DNA of 7,535 bases from Cocleimonas sp. GTDB lineage: Bacteria; Pseudomonadota; Gammaproteobacteria; Thiotrichales; Thiotrichaceae. Positions 6,628 through 7,535 of this stretch are shown here, piece by piece. The DNA lies in contig JAGLBQ010000032.1 of NCBI GenBank assembly GCA_023146675.1, positions 1-7,535 on the forward strand, in the 5' to 3' direction. Position 1 is the stretch's first letter. Every line of letters starts with the position of its first letter. Below the pieces are notes generated by a model, which was not told where the DNA came from, did not search any database, and worked only from the letters and a program-made list of their open reading frames with translations. The position numbers and the translations under genes are program-made.

Positions 6628-7071
6628 TTATTGTTTTATTTTCAAGCGAACTCGAAGTCGTCGAAACTCACTTTCCGTAGTCATATCTTTAGTGATAAGT
6701 AAAGTATATTTATTTTCTTTATGCACATTAAAATTAATAACAATCAGGTATTGGCTACTAAAACTACTATCAAGAGGGATTATATTATTATGTTTAGCTA
6801 CGGAGGTGATCACAGACCAATCACCTGATGAATTGATGTGCAACTCTAGAATAGACTTGCTTAATGTTCGCACGACATGCCAGCGATAAAAATACTGATA
6901 TGAGCTTACGATGATGATTAAGAGGAATAAAAGTGCAAACTTTGATGGTGATTGCGTCATAGAGACAACAATAAGTGCAACCAGTAAATGCACTGCTGCA
7001 ATTATTATTGTTATCATTTTGCTTGATTTAAAGTGTAGTTTTAATGGCTTATTAAAAGCATTTGATGACAT
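6628..7071 (-). CDS. YgfX/CptA-like two-helix inner membrane protein
   Basis: A protein of 147 residues. Two hydrophobic helices lie at about 19-38 and 44-60 after a short basic N-terminus, followed by a soluble C-terminal domain of about 85 residues. The plan and several stretches match E. coli YgfX (CptA, about 135 residues): PLKLHFKSSK near the start, the helical hairpin, SGDWSVI in the middle, and the ending LLITKDMTTESEFRRLRVRL, which parallels YgfX LWLAADSMDEAEWRDLRRIL. E. coli YgfX was reported to act on FtsZ and MreB as a toxin with SdhE (YgfY) as partner; that role is disputed and not shown for this protein. No sdhE gene lies next to it here. No clear Shine-Dalgarno precedes the ATG. 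The gene follows tatD after 97 bp. The homology call is by eye, moderately sure. Confidence 0.65.
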   Translation of the reverse strand: MSSNAFNKPLKLHFKSSKMITIIIAAVHLLVALIVVSMTQSPSKFALLFLLIIIVSSYQYFYRWHVVRTLSKSILELHINSSGDWSVITSVAKHNNIIPLDSSFSSQYLIVINFNVHKENKYTLLITKDMTTESEFRRLRVRLKIKQ

Positions 7072-7167
7072 AAATGGGTGTAATTCAACTCAAGGTATCG
7101 CTGCTGAGAATACAGAGTAAATACCCCATATGAGCTACAAAAGTAGCCGCATCTTAAAAATGTTTAG

Positions 7168-7535
7168 CTAGGTTAGAAACAATCGCTCAAAATTTTCACT
7201 GCTTATTTTAGCAATATGCTGATAACTATCACCACGTAGCTCTGCTACTTTTTCAGCAACATATTTTACATAAGCAGGTTGGTTTAATTTCCCACGCTTT
7301 GGTACTGGAGCTAACCAAGGAGAATCAGTTTCAATCAGAATTCTATCTTCAGGAACTTGCTGTGCAACATATTGAAGTTCTTTAGCACTATTAAAGGTGA
7401 CGATTCCTGAAAATGATATATGAAAATTTAGGTCAATTGCTTTTTGCGCAGTTTCCCAGTCTTCGGCAAAGCAGTGCATTACACCACCAATTGAATCAGC
7501 TCCCTCTTCCGCCAAAATTTTCAAAGTATCCTCTT
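7168..7535 (-). CDS. TatD family metal-dependent DNase (YcfH type), C-terminal half
   Basis: The frame is open to the right edge, so the N-terminal half and true start lie outside. A TTG at 7524 is an internal leucine, since the reading continues upstream as EDTLKILAEEG, as in E. coli YcfH (ADTLAIL). The 122 visible residues match the C-terminal half of the roughly 260-residue family. They include a metal-binding His in GVMHCFAEDWETA, FHISFSGIVTF, the TatD signature RILIETDSPWLAP with its metal-ligand Asp, and VPKRGKLNQPAYVKYVAE, ending in NFERLF. TatD proteins are TIM-barrel hydrolases of the amidohydrolase type, with 3'-5' exonuclease activity reported for E. coli TatD; the physiological substrate of the YcfH branch is unclear. 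It is the first visible gene of the minus-strand cluster on the right. Confidence 0.93.
   Translation of the reverse strand, partial: EDTLKILAEEGADSIGGVMHCFAEDWETAQKAIDLNFHISFSGIVTFNSAKELQYVAQQVPEDRILIETDSPWLAPVPKRGKLNQPAYVKYVAEKVAELRGDSYQHIAKISSENFERLFLT

Noticed and set aside
7134..7147. GCTAC-AAAA-GTAGC stem-loop after the tatD stop
   Set aside because: Only 5 bp of stem and no T-tract follows on the minus strand, so it is not a convincing terminator.
6573..7217. The 12-base word TTTTAGCAATAT occurs at 6573-6584 and 7206-7217
   Set aside because: One copy is inside tatD coding sequence; two copies of an AT-rich 12-mer are easily chance and no larger repeat surrounds them.
7522..7524. TTG as a possible start of a short 118-residue TatD
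   Set aside because: The frame continues upstream to the window edge with residues matching YcfH, so this is an internal leucine of a longer gene.

Overview
The window is AT-rich, densely coding bacterial DNA. Its core genes (PurM, PurN, RecQ, a YcfH-type TatD, a YgfX-like protein and a DUF3106 protein) read as gammaproteobacterial. A Thiotrichales-like origin is only a guess. I see no RNA gene, insertion sequence, CRISPR array, attachment site or origin, and no gene-free stretch longer than about 150 bases.

Layout, left to right. (1) Bases 1-842, minus strand: an exported right-handed beta-helix protein whose C-terminus lies outside the window. (2) Bases 960-3077, minus strand: a RecQ helicase with all expected domains plus a C-terminal helix-turn-helix extension. 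(3) Bases 3078-3186: a short divergent control region with an extended -10 promoter for purM and a perfect 14-bp palindrome over its -35 region. (4) Bases 3187-5677, plus strand: a tight purM-purN-lgt operon. It holds the second formylglycinamidine-to-AIR step and the GAR transformylase step of purine synthesis, followed by prolipoprotein diacylglyceryl transferase. (5) Bases 5670-7535, minus strand: the C-terminal half of a TatD/YcfH metal-dependent DNase, a YgfX/CptA-like two-helix membrane protein, a single-pass membrane protein, and a very basic exported DUF3106 protein. The DUF3106 gene overlaps the end of lgt tail to tail by 8 bp.

The plus-strand operon couples a housekeeping purine pair to a lipoprotein-maturation enzyme. 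The minus-strand cluster on the right encodes small envelope proteins of unknown role; the single-pass/DUF3106 pair usually follows an ECF sigma factor gene, which is not present here. The points most worth a second look are the Bacteroidota-like character of Lgt, the two palindromes sitting on predicted promoters, and the sigma-less single-pass/DUF3106 pair next to a YgfX without SdhE. I do not see a convincing new multi-gene system; most of the window is ordinary core genome.
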